A model generated the notes under the pieces. That model was not told the origin of the DNA. It searched no databases and saw only the letters and a program-made list of their open reading frames with translations. The translations under genes were made by a program, and so were the position numbers. A stretch of 11,892 bases of DNA from Pseudonocardia sp. (GTDB lineage Bacteria; Actinomycetota; Actinomycetes; Mycobacteriales; Pseudonocardiaceae): the NCBI GenBank assembly GCA_030453005.1, contig JAKDLE010000031.1, positions 1-11,892 of the forward strand, given 5' to 3'. Below are positions 1 to 7,014 of the stretch, piece after piece; position 1 is the first letter of the stretch, and every line of letters begins with the position of its first letter.

Positions 1-2009
1 AGCACCTGTTGGGAACGGGTGAGCAGGGCGTGGGACCACTCGATGGTGGCCCGCAGTGTCCGGTGCCGCTCCGCGCCGGCCCGGCGGCCGCCGGTCAGCA
101 ACCGCAGCCGGTGCCCGAGCCGGTCGACGAGATCCGCCGGGGTCAGGGTGGTCATGCGCGCGGCGGCCAGCTCGATGGCGAGCGGGATGCCGTCGACGCG
201 ACGGCAGATCTCCTCGATGTCGGCCCGGTGGGCGTGGCGGTCGAACGTGGCGGACACGGCTCGTGCCCGCTCGGTGAACAGCTCGGCGCCGGGCCCGCCC
301 GGATCCAGGGATGCCACGGCGACGAGCTGCTCGCCGCCGACGCCGAGGGCTTCCCGTGAGGTGGCCAGGATCCGCGTCCCGGAGCAGGTCGAGACGATGG
401 CCTGGGCGAGCGCGGCCGCGCCGTCGATGACGTGCTCGCAGTTGTCCAGGACGATCAGCGCCGGCTGTGCCTGCAGTGCCGCCGCGATCGACTGGGACAC
501 GGTGTGTCCGGGGGTCTCCGTGATCTCCAGGGCGTCGGCCGCCGCGCGGGGCACGTCGCTCGACGACGCGATCCGGGCCAGCTCGACGAGCCACACCGCG
601 CCGCGGCGATCGACGCCGAGCGCGGCCGCCAGGGCCAGGCTGGTCTTGCCGATGCCACCCGGCCCCACCAGCGTCACGACCGGGGACTGCGCCAGAGCGT
701 CGGCGACGGCATCGAGATCCTCGTCGCGGCCGATGAGCCGCCCCGATCGCCACGGGAGGTTCCCGCGCAGGCCGCCCTCGATCCGCGGTGGCGGGTGCTC
801 GCCGTCGCCGAGCTGGAACAGCCGGAGCCCGGCCTGATCACCGCCGAGACGGTAGGTACCCAGATCCGGCAGGTCGTCCCGGTCGAGCAGGGCCGCGGTC
901 ACCCCGGACACCAGAGTCTGCCCGCCGTGCCCGGCACCCGCGATCCGCGCCGCCGCGATGACGGCCGGCCCGAAGTAGCCCGTCGCCCGTTCGTCGGTCT
1001 CGCCGGTGTGCAACCCGATCCGCAGCACCACCTCGACTCCCCCGGGCCACGGCTCGCCACTCACCTCCAGCTGCAGCTCGACGGCCCACGCCGCGGCGTC
1101 GTCAGCGCGATGGAACGCCGCCCCGAACGACTCGCCACCGGCGGCGAACACGTGCCCGCGATGCCGAGCCACCACAGCCCGGACGAGCTCGTCGAGGCGG
1201 GCCATGGCCACGGCCATCTTCCTCCGGTGCCTCGCCCACAACCCCGACGAATCCGGGACCTCGCAGAAGCCGAACGTCACCGTCCCCGTGGGCCGACCCG
1301 ACGGCGCGGCACCGACCAGCTGCTCGTCGTGGCCGAGGATCAACGACTCCAGATCACGCAGCCGGGGACCGGGCTCCACCCCGAGCTGATCGACGAGGTT
1401 CCGGCGGGCGCGCCGGAACGCCGCGAGCGCGTCGGCCTGCCGCCCCGCCCGGTACAGCGCGGTCATCAACAGGTACCACAGCCCTTCGCGGAACGGGTGG
1501 TTCGCGGTGAGCTCGGTCAACGGGCCGATGGCCGCCGGTGCGTCGGTCTCGACGCGGTGGGCGAGGTCGACCTCCACCGCACCCAGCCACCGCTCCACCA
1601 GCCCGTCCACGACCGGGGTGAGACCGTGCTCGCCGAGCCCGGCCAGCGGGGTCCCCGTCCACTGCTCCAGGGCAGACGCGACGTCGCCCGCGTCGAGGTG
1701 CCGCTGGAAGCGGGCCACGTCGACCGCATCGGGTGCCACCGCCAGGCGGTAGGCCGCACCGGTCCGCACGATCGACCCGGCGCCCAGGCCCTTGCGGAGC
1801 CGCACGACATAGGACTGCAGGGTCTTCTCCGCCGTACGCGGGGGATCCTCGCCCCAGACCAGCTCCACCAGCCGCGACACCGCAACGACCGAGCCTGCCG
1901 ACAGCGCGAGCGCCGCGAGCACGGTCCGGCACTTCGCCGGTCCGACGTCCACCGGTTCTCCGCCATCGGTGGCGGCGCTGACGCCGCCGAGAAGACCGAT
2001 CCGGACCAT
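1..2009 (-). CDS. SARP/BTAD regulator fused to a degenerate nucleotidyl cyclase domain and an AAA/NB-ARC ATPase (3' partial)
   Basis: An unbroken frame of 669 codons runs from the ATG at 2009 to the left edge, so the C-terminus is missing. The start has a strong ribosome site (GAGGGGAG, 7-nt spacer). Domains in order: OmpR/SARP-like winged helix (about residues 1-95, with SRLVELVWGEDPPRTAEKTL), bacterial transcriptional activation domain (97-230), class III nucleotidyl cyclase homology domain (241-400), then an ATPase with Walker A GPGGIGKT (449-456), Walker B ALIVLDNCEH (517-526) and ILATSRE (547-553). Known SARP proteins activate neighbouring genes by binding direct repeats; the ATPase is thought to act as a switch. 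The cyclase part looks inactive: both metal aspartates are Glu (E250, E293), the adenine-selecting Lys is Ala289 and the transition-state Asn is Ile351, while R355 is kept. Whether TPR repeats or a second helix-turn-helix follow cannot be seen. The family call is firm; the regulated genes are unknown, with the divergent 2157 gene the first candidate. Confidence 0.93.
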   Translation of the reverse strand, partial: MVRIGLLGGVSAATDGGEPVDVGPAKCRTVLAALALSAGSVVAVSRLVELVWGEDPPRTAEKTLQSYVVRLRKGLGAGSIVRTGAAYRLAVAPDAVDVARFQRHLDAGDVASALEQWTGTPLAGLGEHGLTPVVDGLVERWLGAVEVDLAHRVETDAPAAIGPLTELTANHPFREGLWYLLMTALYRAGRQADALAAFRRARRNLVDQLGVEPGPRLRDLESLILGHDEQLVGAAPSGRPTGTVTFGFCEVPDSSGLWARHRRKMAVAMARLDELVRAVVARHRGHVFAAGGESFGAAFHRADDAAAWAVELQLEVSGEPWPGGVEVVLRIGLHTGETDERATGYFGPAVIAAARIAGAGHGGQTLVSGVTAALLDRDDLPDLGTYRLGGDQAGLRLFQLGDGEHPPPRIEGGLRGNLPWRSGRLIGRDEDLDAVADALAQSPVVTLVGPGGIGKTSLALAAALGVDRRGAVWLVELARIASSSDVPRAAADALEITETPGHTVSQSIAAALQAQPALIVLDNCEHVIDGAAALAQAIVSTCSGTRILATSREALGVGGEQLVAVASLDPGGPGAELFTERARAVSATFDRHAHRADIEEICRRVDGIPLAIELAAARMTTLTPADLVDRLGHRLRLLTGGRRAGAERHRTLRATIEWSHALLTRSQQV

Positions 2010-2045
2010 CGGACTGCTCCCCTCGATGGTCTCAGTATGCGCTCC

Positions 2046-2106
2046 GGTTGAGCCGGTCCGGGGCGCCTCAACCCTGGCTGCGCCCGGTCTCAACCCGCCC
2101 TTGACA
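2046..2106. promoter_or_regulatory. Candidate SARP operator: three CTCAACC boxes plus TTGACA
   Basis: In the 147-bp divergent gap, CTCAACCC occurs at 2067-2074 and again at 2089-2096, exactly 22 bp apart. A third copy in inverted orientation (GGTTGAG) lies at 2046-2052, forming a perfect 7-bp inverted repeat with the middle copy around a 14-nt centre. TTGACA at 2101-2106 matches a -35 box reading toward the gene at 2157, but no convincing -10 follows 17-18 nt later. SARP-type activators typically bind heptamer direct repeats spaced by 11 or 22 bp just upstream of or overlapping the -35, so this fits the regulator at 2009. The binding itself is inference. Confidence 0.5.
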
Positions 2107-2156
2107 CGGTCCACGGCGACCAAGGACCCGACCACCACAGAACACGGGAGTACGCC

Positions 2157-2873
2157 ATGAACTCACCGAAGCGGCTCGCCCGAACCGCAGGAGCCTTCTA
2201 CCTCGTCGTCGCGATCTGCGGCGGCTTCGCCCACGCCGTGCGACTGCAGGTCTACGTGCCCGGCGACGCCGCGGCCACCGCGGCGAACGTCGTCGCGAAC
2301 GCCGCGCTGGTCCGGCTGAGCTTCGTGGCCGACCTCGTGGACGCGGTGTTCTTCCTGCTCACCGTCATGGCCCTCTACCAGCTGCTGCAGCACGTCAACA
2401 AGGTCGTCGCCCGCGCCATGGTCATCTTCGTGGTGGTGGCCGTCGCCATCAAGGCCCTCAACCTGGTCACCCAGCTACAGGCCCTGCTCGTCGCGACGGA
2501 CCCGGCCTACGCCGGGGCGTTCGGCGCCAGCGGCTCCGATGCGATGGTGCTGCTGCTGCTCGACCTGCAGCACAACGGGTACCTCGTCGCGCAGATCTTC
2601 TTCGGCCTGTGGCTGTTCCCGCTGGGGCTCCTGGCCTACCGGTCGGGCATGTTCCCGCGGCCGCTCGGTGTCGTGCTGATGGCCGGGACCGTCACCTACC
2701 TGCTCGACGTCGCGCTGCAGTTCCTCGCTCCTACGCTCGCCGCCGTGGTCAACCCCGTCGTCGTGGTGGTGGTGATCCTCAGCGAGGTCTCGATGCTCGC
2801 CTATCTCCTGATCAAGGGCGTCAGCACGGCGAAGGCACCCCGACCCGTCGACCGCGAGCTCGTTGCGAGCTGA
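2157..2873 (+). CDS. DUF4386 family six-helix membrane protein
   Basis: This is a 238-residue integral membrane protein. The ATG follows GGGAG with a 6-nt spacer. About six hydrophobic helices are visible (roughly residues 11-27, 55-77, 84-107, 141-160, 168-190, 197-219). The loop YRSGMFPRPLGVV (161-173) and the C-terminal E-x(6)-LLIKG region are DUF4386-like and recur in the paralogue at 8487-9224 (YRSRLIPRWIATL). No biochemical function is established for the family. The next gene, an MDR oxidoreductase, begins 33 nt downstream on the same strand, so the two are probably cotranscribed, from a promoter facing the SARP-type regulator. Regulation by that protein is plausible from the repeats at 2046-2096. 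The short hydrophilic C-tail (223-238) carries no recognised motif. Confidence 0.88.
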   Translation: MNSPKRLARTAGAFYLVVAICGGFAHAVRLQVYVPGDAAATAANVVANAALVRLSFVADLVDAVFFLLTVMALYQLLQHVNKVVARAMVIFVVVAVAIKALNLVTQLQALLVATDPAYAGAFGASGSDAMVLLLLDLQHNGYLVAQIFFGLWLFPLGLLAYRSGMFPRPLGVVLMAGTVTYLLDVALQFLAPTLAAVVNPVVVVVVILSEVSMLAYLLIKGVSTAKAPRPVDRELVAS

Positions 2874-2906
2874 ACCATAACCGAAGACGTCTGGAAGGAG
2901 AGCACG

Positions 2907-3953
2907 ATGACGAACAGCACGCAGAAGCCGATCGATCAGCCCTCAGCGGCGCGGACGATGACCGCGATCGTCCACACCCGGTACGGCACCGCGCCCGAGG
3001 ACATCCTGCGCCCGGCGAGGGTGGACCGGCCCACGATCCGGGACGACGAGGTCTTGGTGCGCGTGCACGCCGCCAGCGTGGACCGGGGCACTTGGCACGT
3101 GATGGCAGGCCTGCCGCATCCCCTGCGGGCCGCGGGCTTCGGGCTGCGCCGGCCGAAGTACCTCAACCCGGGGCGAAGCCTCGCCGGAACGGTCGACGCC
3201 GTTGGCACGAAGGTGACCGGCTTCGCTCCGGGCGATGAGGTGTTCGGTATCGCCGCCGGCTCCTTTGCCGAATACGTCTGCGTCCGGACCGACAAGCTCG
3301 GCCGCAAGCCGTCGAACCTGTCCTTCGACGAGGCGGCCGCCGTCCCGATCTCCGCCCTCGCGGCGCTCCAGGCCGTGCGGGACCACGGACGGGTCGAGGC
3401 CGGCGAGAAGGTCCTGATCCTCGGCGCCTCGGGCGGAGTGGGCAGCTTCGCCGTCCAGTTCGCCAAGGCGTTCGGGGCAGAGGTCACCGGCGTATGCGGC
3501 GCGGTGGGAGTGGACCTGGTCCGAGGCCTCGGCGCGGATCACGTCATCGACTACACCCGTGGCGATCCCACCGGCGGGGAGCATCGCTACGACGTGATCC
3601 TCGACATCGCCGGCAACCGCCGACTGTCCCGACTCCGACACGCACTCACACCCACGGGACGGCTGGTGATCGTCGGAGGCGAGACTGACGGACAGTGGCT
3701 GGGCGGCTCCGACCGTCAGCTCCGGGCGCTCCTGCTGTCCCCGTTCGTCGGCCAGCGGTTGGGCACGTTCGTCTCGGCGGAGAACGCGGACGACCTGGTG
3801 GTCCTCCGCGAGTACATCGAGTCGGGACAGGTCGCGCCAGTGATCAATCGGATTTATCCGCTCAGCGAGGTCGCTGCGGCCATCCGTCACCTGCTCGCGG
3901 GACATCCCCAAGGCAAGATCGTGATCTCGGTGCGGGATCCGGGCCGGTTTTGA
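2907..3953 (+). CDS. Zinc-independent MDR / quinone-oxidoreductase-type NAD(P)-dependent dehydrogenase
   Basis: This 348-residue soluble enzyme starts at an ATG with a textbook site (AAGGAG, 6-nt spacer). The N-terminal GroES-like domain includes VLVRVHAASVDRGTWHVM (49-66) and the loop PGDEVFG (108-114); the Rossmann domain carries GASGGVGSFA (173-182) and LGADHVIDY (208-216). The pattern and the lack of the structural zinc cysteines place it with quinone oxidoreductase/reticulon-4-interacting-like MDR proteins, which reduce quinones or enones with NAD(P)H. Length is near normal, with an extra 17 or so polar residues before MTAIVHTRYG. The segment that usually reads CSTRN in relatives is CGAVG here (197-201), removing the Arg commonly tied to NADPH preference, so cofactor choice may differ. 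It probably forms an operon with the DUF4386 gene. The substrate is unknown. Confidence 0.92.
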   Translation: MTNSTQKPIDQPSAARTMTAIVHTRYGTAPEDILRPARVDRPTIRDDEVLVRVHAASVDRGTWHVMAGLPHPLRAAGFGLRRPKYLNPGRSLAGTVDAVGTKVTGFAPGDEVFGIAAGSFAEYVCVRTDKLGRKPSNLSFDEAAAVPISALAALQAVRDHGRVEAGEKVLILGASGGVGSFAVQFAKAFGAEVTGVCGAVGVDLVRGLGADHVIDYTRGDPTGGEHRYDVILDIAGNRRLSRLRHALTPTGRLVIVGGETDGQWLGGSDRQLRALLLSPFVGQRLGTFVSAENADDLVVLREYIESGQVAPVINRIYPLSEVAAAIRHLLAGHPQGKIVISVRDPGRF

Positions 3954-4077
3954 CGCTCGCCCCGCGGGCCGTCGCCGTTCAGCGGTGCCCACGACGTGCA
4001 CACCCGGGCTACTGTCGCGCACCTGGAGCAGGCCGGTCGTCACCCTGACGACCGGCTCTGCGCCGAGGAGCTTGGCG
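3954..4077 (+). other. Intergenic leader before the sensor kinase
   Basis: This gap is open in the kinase frame from a GTG at 3996, which would add 33 residues (beginning MHTRATVAHLEQ). That extension has no visible ribosome site, is polar and unlike relatives' N-termini, and would cross the perfect hairpin at 4032-4056. It is therefore treated as untranslated. No recognisable -10/-35 pair was found. Confidence 0.5.
4032..4056. terminator. Perfect 11-bp stem with 3-nt loop (terminator or operator)
   Basis: GCCGGTCGTCA (4032-4042) and TGACGACCGGC (4046-4056) are exact reverse complements around a CCC loop. The element lies 78 nt past the dehydrogenase stop and 22 nt before the leader ORF start. 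There is no T-tract, but intrinsic terminators of high-GC actinobacteria often lack one. Its perfect symmetry also suits a protein-binding dyad controlling the kinase. Confidence 0.6.
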
Positions 4078-4098
4078 ATGATCGGCGGCGCGGGATGA
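4078..4098 (+). CDS. Six-codon leader ORF (MIGGAG) overlapping the kinase start
   Basis: ATG at 4078 has the best ribosome site in this leader (GAGGAG at 4065-4070, 7-nt spacer). It encodes only MIGGAG before a TGA at 4096-4098. That stop overlaps the ATG at 4095 as ATGA, the usual arrangement for coupled re-initiation. The kinase ATG itself has only a G-rich, poorly spaced upstream sequence, so ribosomes finishing the mini-ORF could supply initiation. This is inference from layout; the peptide need not have a function of its own. Confidence 0.4.
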   Translation: MIGGAG

Positions 4099-5876
4099 CG
4101 GTGGCCGGGCCGGTCAGGGCCCTGCCCGGCTCCGACAGCACGTGGGTGGTGCGTCGCTTTGTGGCTCGTGAGCGGCAGCGCGCGTTCTGGGTGGTGGCGT
4201 GGTTCGCGCTCGCCGGTGCCGTTCTCGGGGTGCTGGTGCCACTGCTTGCCCACGGTCCGGCCGTGACCTTCCAGGCCGTGACGGTGGTCTTCCGGGTCGT
4301 CGGCGGGTCGTTCGCGGCGTGCGGCTTGGTGGCGTGGCGGCGGCGTCCGGACAACCACAGCGGCCGGCTGATGACCGCCACCGGCTTCGCCTTCCTCGCC
4401 TCCCCGCTGCTCGCCCAGCTCGACGCCCCACTCGCGCGCACGGCGGGCCTGCTGCTGCGCAACGTGTGGCTGCTCTTCCTCGTCGCGATCCTGCTGACGT
4501 TCCTGTCCGGCGGACGGCTCCGGACCCGGACCGACCGGGTCGTCGTCGGGGCGGTCGCGATGAGCCTGCTGGTCATCTCGCCGCTGTGGCTGCTGTTCCA
4601 GAACGTGCCAGGCAACCTGCTGTTCCTGTGGCCCGACGCGGGGATCGCGGGCGCCGTCGACGCCGTGCAGCAGTGGCTGTACCTCCCGATCGCGGTCACG
4701 GTGTCCGCGGTGGTCGGTGCGCGGTGGTGGGCGGCGTCGCGGCCCGGGCGCCGGGCGCTGCTGCCGAGCGTGGCGGGGAGCACCTATCTTCTGTTCTTCA
4801 CGGTCGTGCTGACCGCGGGTCTCGTCGGGCTGCCGGTGCCGTACACGGTGTTCTGGGTGCTCGCGTTCTCGGTGGCGATGGTCCCGGTGGCGTTCCTCAC
4901 CGGGCTGCTGCGCTCCCGCCTGGCGCGAGGCGGCCTGGTCGAGCTGTTCCGCGGGATGAAGGCCATGCATCCCGCCGACCTGCGGGCCGCGCTGGCCCGG
5001 GCGCTGGGTGACCCGGACCTCGTGATCGCCTACCCCACGGGAAGCACCACGTTCGTTGACGACGCGGACCGGCCGGTCGCACTGCCGGCCGCGGATGGGG
5101 ACCGGTCGGCCGCGATGGTCGAACGCGACGGTCAGGTGATCGCCGCGCTGATCTACGACAGGTCCCTGGACGACGACCCGGAGCTGGTCGAGGCGGTGGG
5201 TGGGGCGGCGGCCATCGCGTTGGAGAACCAGCAGCTGCACGTCGAGGCCCAGGACCGCCTCGCCGAGGTCCGGGCGTCCCGGGAACGGATCATCGCCGCT
5301 GGGGACGCTGAACGACGGCGGATCGAGCGCAACCTGCACGACGGCGCCCAGCAGCGCCTGGCCACCCTCGCGTTGCAGCTCTCACTCATCGGGCGCCAGA
5401 TCCGCGGCGATCCCGCCGCCGAGCAGCTCGTGACCTCGGCGAGCGACGAGCTGGCACAGTCGTTGGAGGAGCTGCGCGAGCTCGCCCGCGGGATCCACCC
5501 GGCGGCACTGGACCAGGGGCTCGACATCGCGCTCGACGCGCTGGCCCTGCGCTCGGCGGTGCCGACGACGGTGTGCTGCGAGCGCGGCCCCCGCCTGCCC
5601 GAGCCGGTCGAGTTCGCCGCGTACTTCGTCGCGTCCGAGGCGCTGGCCAACGTCACCAAGTACGCCCGAGCCACGGCGGCGGCCGTGCACCTGGTGCGCA
5701 CCGGTTCCGGCGCCGTCATCGAGATCAGCGACGACGGGGTGGGCGGCGCCGATCCCGCCCGCGGCTCCGGGCTGCGTGGGCTCGCCGACCGCGTGGAGGC
5801 ACTCGACGGCACGCTGCTGGTGGCCAGCCCGCCCGGCGGCGGGACGGTCATCACGGCGGAACTGCCGTGCCGGTGA
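4095..5876 (+). CDS. Membrane sensor histidine kinase, NarL/LiaS-DesK type (HisKA_3)
   Basis: From the ATG at 4095 the product is 593 residues. Seven or eight hydrophobic segments occupy about 31-270, followed by a divergent GAF-like region (285-378) ending in AAAIALENQQLHVEAQ, and a short helical linker. The HisKA_3 dimerisation segment holds the phospho-acceptor His415 in ERNLHDGAQQR (411-421). The HATPase domain has an N-box with E515 and N519 (SEALANVTKYA), a G1 box SDDGVGG (545-551), a G2 GSGLRGLADRV (557-567) and a terminal PPGGGTVITAELP (579-591). All catalytic landmarks are present, so it should be active at the cytoplasmic face. The signal is unknown. No regulator follows on the same strand; the likely partner, a NarL-type regulator, is convergent at 5925-6584. 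The start is uncertain: an in-frame GTG at 3996 is possible but lacks a ribosome site. Confidence 0.93.
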   Translation: MTVAGPVRALPGSDSTWVVRRFVARERQRAFWVVAWFALAGAVLGVLVPLLAHGPAVTFQAVTVVFRVVGGSFAACGLVAWRRRPDNHSGRLMTATGFAFLASPLLAQLDAPLARTAGLLLRNVWLLFLVAILLTFLSGGRLRTRTDRVVVGAVAMSLLVISPLWLLFQNVPGNLLFLWPDAGIAGAVDAVQQWLYLPIAVTVSAVVGARWWAASRPGRRALLPSVAGSTYLLFFTVVLTAGLVGLPVPYTVFWVLAFSVAMVPVAFLTGLLRSRLARGGLVELFRGMKAMHPADLRAALARALGDPDLVIAYPTGSTTFVDDADRPVALPAADGDRSAAMVERDGQVIAALIYDRSLDDDPELVEAVGGAAAIALENQQLHVEAQDRLAEVRASRERIIAAGDAERRRIERNLHDGAQQRLATLALQLSLIGRQIRGDPAAEQLVTSASDELAQSLEELRELARGIHPAALDQGLDIALDALALRSAVPTTVCCERGPRLPEPVEFAAYFVASEALANVTKYARATAAAVHLVRTGSGAVIEISDDGVGGADPARGSGLRGLADRVEALDGTLLVASPPGGGTVITAELPCR

Positions 5877-5924
5877 CTAGCCTCGCCCACCCCGGGCCTC
5901 CTCCGTCGCCCCTTCCATCCCCGG
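5877..5924. terminator. Convergent gap between kinase and regulator, weak terminator
   Basis: Only 48 nt separate the kinase TGA and the regulator TAG. CTAGCC at 5879-5884 region and GGCTAG at 5923-5928 form a 6-bp inverted repeat around a C-rich spacer, with the regulator's stop inside the right arm. The loop is long and there is no T-tract, so termination in either direction is only a possibility; read-through would give antisense transcripts. Confidence 0.25.
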
Positions 5925-6584
5925 CTAGCCGCGCAGGAACGCCAGCACGGCCAGGACCCGGCGGTTGTCGTCGGCGCCCTGGTGCAGTCCCAGCTTGGTG
6001 AACACCCCGCGCACGTAGGCCTCCACCGTCTTCGGGCTCAGGTACAGCCGCTCGCAGACCGCCTGGTTCGAGCGGCCCTCCGCCATCACCGCCAGCACCT
6101 CGCGCTCCCGGGCGGTCAGGTCGTCGAGCGGGCTGCGCGCTCGCGCGCGCCCGACCAGCTGGGCGACGACCGACGGGTCGATCACCAGGCCACCGCCGGC
6201 GACCCGTCGAACGGCATCGGTGAGCTCGGCGAGGTCGGCGACCCGTTCCTTGAGCAGGTACCCGGCGCCCCCGAACCCGACGTCACGAGCACCGTCCTCG
6301 ATCAGGGCCAGGGCGAAATGCGGTTCGACGTGCGCCGAGAGGACGAGCACCCCGACCTCGGGATGGCTCTCCCGCAGCGCCCGCGCCGCGTCGAGACCTT
6401 CGGAGGTGTGGGTCGGGGGCATGCGGATGTCGACGACGCACACGTCGGGCGGGTCCTCCGCGACCCGCGCCAGTAACGCCGGCGCGTCGCCGACCTGGGC
6501 GGTCACCTGAAACCCGGCGTCGGCGAGCACCCGGGACAGGCCCTCCCGGAACAGCACCGCGTCGTCGGCGACCATCACCCTCAC
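5925..6584 (-). CDS. NarL/FixJ-family response regulator
   Basis: This 219-residue protein has an N-terminal receiver domain and a C-terminal LuxR-type helix-turn-helix. Receiver landmarks: acidic pair D7/D8, phospho-acceptor Asp52 in VVDIRMPP, Ser83 in LVLSAH, Lys112 in GYLLKERV. The DNA-binding domain spans about 154-216, with LTAREREVLAVMAEG and LSPKTVEAYVRGVFTKLGL. The start is a GTG at 6584, placing the first strand where relatives have it; the in-frame ATG at 6575 is three codons later. It lies 13 nt after the receiver-only gene in the same operon, and its start GTG is inside a GTGAG element able to pair with an upstream CTCAC. On phosphorylation, presumably by the kinase at 4095, it would dimerise and bind DNA. 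Targets are unknown. Confidence 0.95.
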   Translation of the reverse strand: MRVMVADDAVLFREGLSRVLADAGFQVTAQVGDAPALLARVAEDPPDVCVVDIRMPPTHTSEGLDAARALRESHPEVGVLVLSAHVEPHFALALIEDGARDVGFGGAGYLLKERVADLAELTDAVRRVAGGGLVIDPSVVAQLVGRARARSPLDDLTAREREVLAVMAEGRSNQAVCERLYLSPKTVEAYVRGVFTKLGLHQGADDNRRVLAVLAFLRG

Positions 6585-6601
6585 AAGCGTGAGCGTCTCA
6601 C
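6580..6601 (-). promoter_or_regulatory. Alternating GTGAG/CTCAC repeats over a stop-start junction
   Basis: Read on the minus strand, GTGAG (6601-6597) is followed after ACG by CTCAC (6593-6589), then after GCTT by GTGAG (6584-6580). The central CTCAC can pair with either flank. The first flank contains the TGA of the receiver gene and the second contains the GTG start of the NarL regulator. Mutually exclusive short hairpins could make regulator translation depend on ribosomes arriving from the upstream gene. The stems are only 5 bp, so this is tentative. Confidence 0.3.
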
Positions 6602-7014
6602 GACGCCGATCGCTGCGGACCCGTCAGTAGCGCACGCACCGCGGGACCGCTGAGCTCTGCCTTGGCAATGAAGCCGCGGGCGCCGCATTCCTCGATCCGG
6701 GATCCATAGTCGGCGCGCGACCGGCTCGACACCAGCACGACGGCCGGCGGGTCGACCCCTGCTGTGAGAGCCGCGGCCACGGCGAAGCCGTCGAGATCCG
6801 GGAGCTGCACATCGAGCAGCACGAGGTCGGGGCGCAGCTCGCCGCACGCGCGGATCGCCTCCGCCCCGCCGGATGCCTCCCCCACGACGAGGAAGCCATC
6901 CGCCGCGAGGACCTGACGCGCTATGGAGCGGAAGGACGCGTGATCGTCCACGACCACCACCCGAACGTCCATCCCCGCATGGTCGCACCGCAGCGGGCTG
7001 GACACCTCATCCAT
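6598..7014 (-). CDS. Stand-alone (single-domain) response-regulator receiver
   Basis: This 138-residue protein consists of one CheY-like receiver domain with no output domain. Conserved residues: D23/D24 (VVVVDDHASF), phospho-acceptor Asp68 (LVLLDVQLPDLDGF), Ser96 (VVLVSSRS) and Lys118 (GFIAKAE). It ends about ten residues after the last receiver helix. The ATG at 7014 overlaps the SDR stop by 8 nt (ATGGATGA), suggesting translational coupling. An internal ATG at 6972 begins MDVRVVVVDD, the usual receiver N-terminus, and is an alternative that would give 124 residues. Single-domain receivers can serve as phosphate sinks, relay intermediates or protein-binding switches. With a NarL regulator next in the operon and a kinase convergent to it, competition for the same kinase is a reasonable inference. 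Confidence 0.92.
   Translation of the reverse strand: MDEVSSPLRCDHAGMDVRVVVVDDHASFRSIARQVLAADGFLVVGEASGGAEAIRACGELRPDLVLLDVQLPDLDGFAVAAALTAGVDPPAVVLVSSRSRADYGSRIEECGARGFIAKAELSGPAVRALLTGPQRSAS

Noticed and set aside
432..2051. 539-codon plus-strand open frame across the SARP gene
   Set aside because: Low-complexity Arg/Pro/Gly translation; the minus strand encodes recognisable SARP, BTAD, cyclase and ATPase domains over the same bases.
3996..4094. GTG-started N-terminal extension of the sensor kinase
   Set aside because: No ribosome site, runs through the perfect hairpin, adds polar sequence before the normal N-terminus; kept only as an alternative.
2943..5339. 798-codon open frame antisense to the MDR enzyme and sensor kinase
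   Set aside because: Composition is Arg/Pro/His/Gln-rich with no domain, as expected for a GC-rich shadow frame; the plus-strand genes there have full family motifs and ribosome sites.
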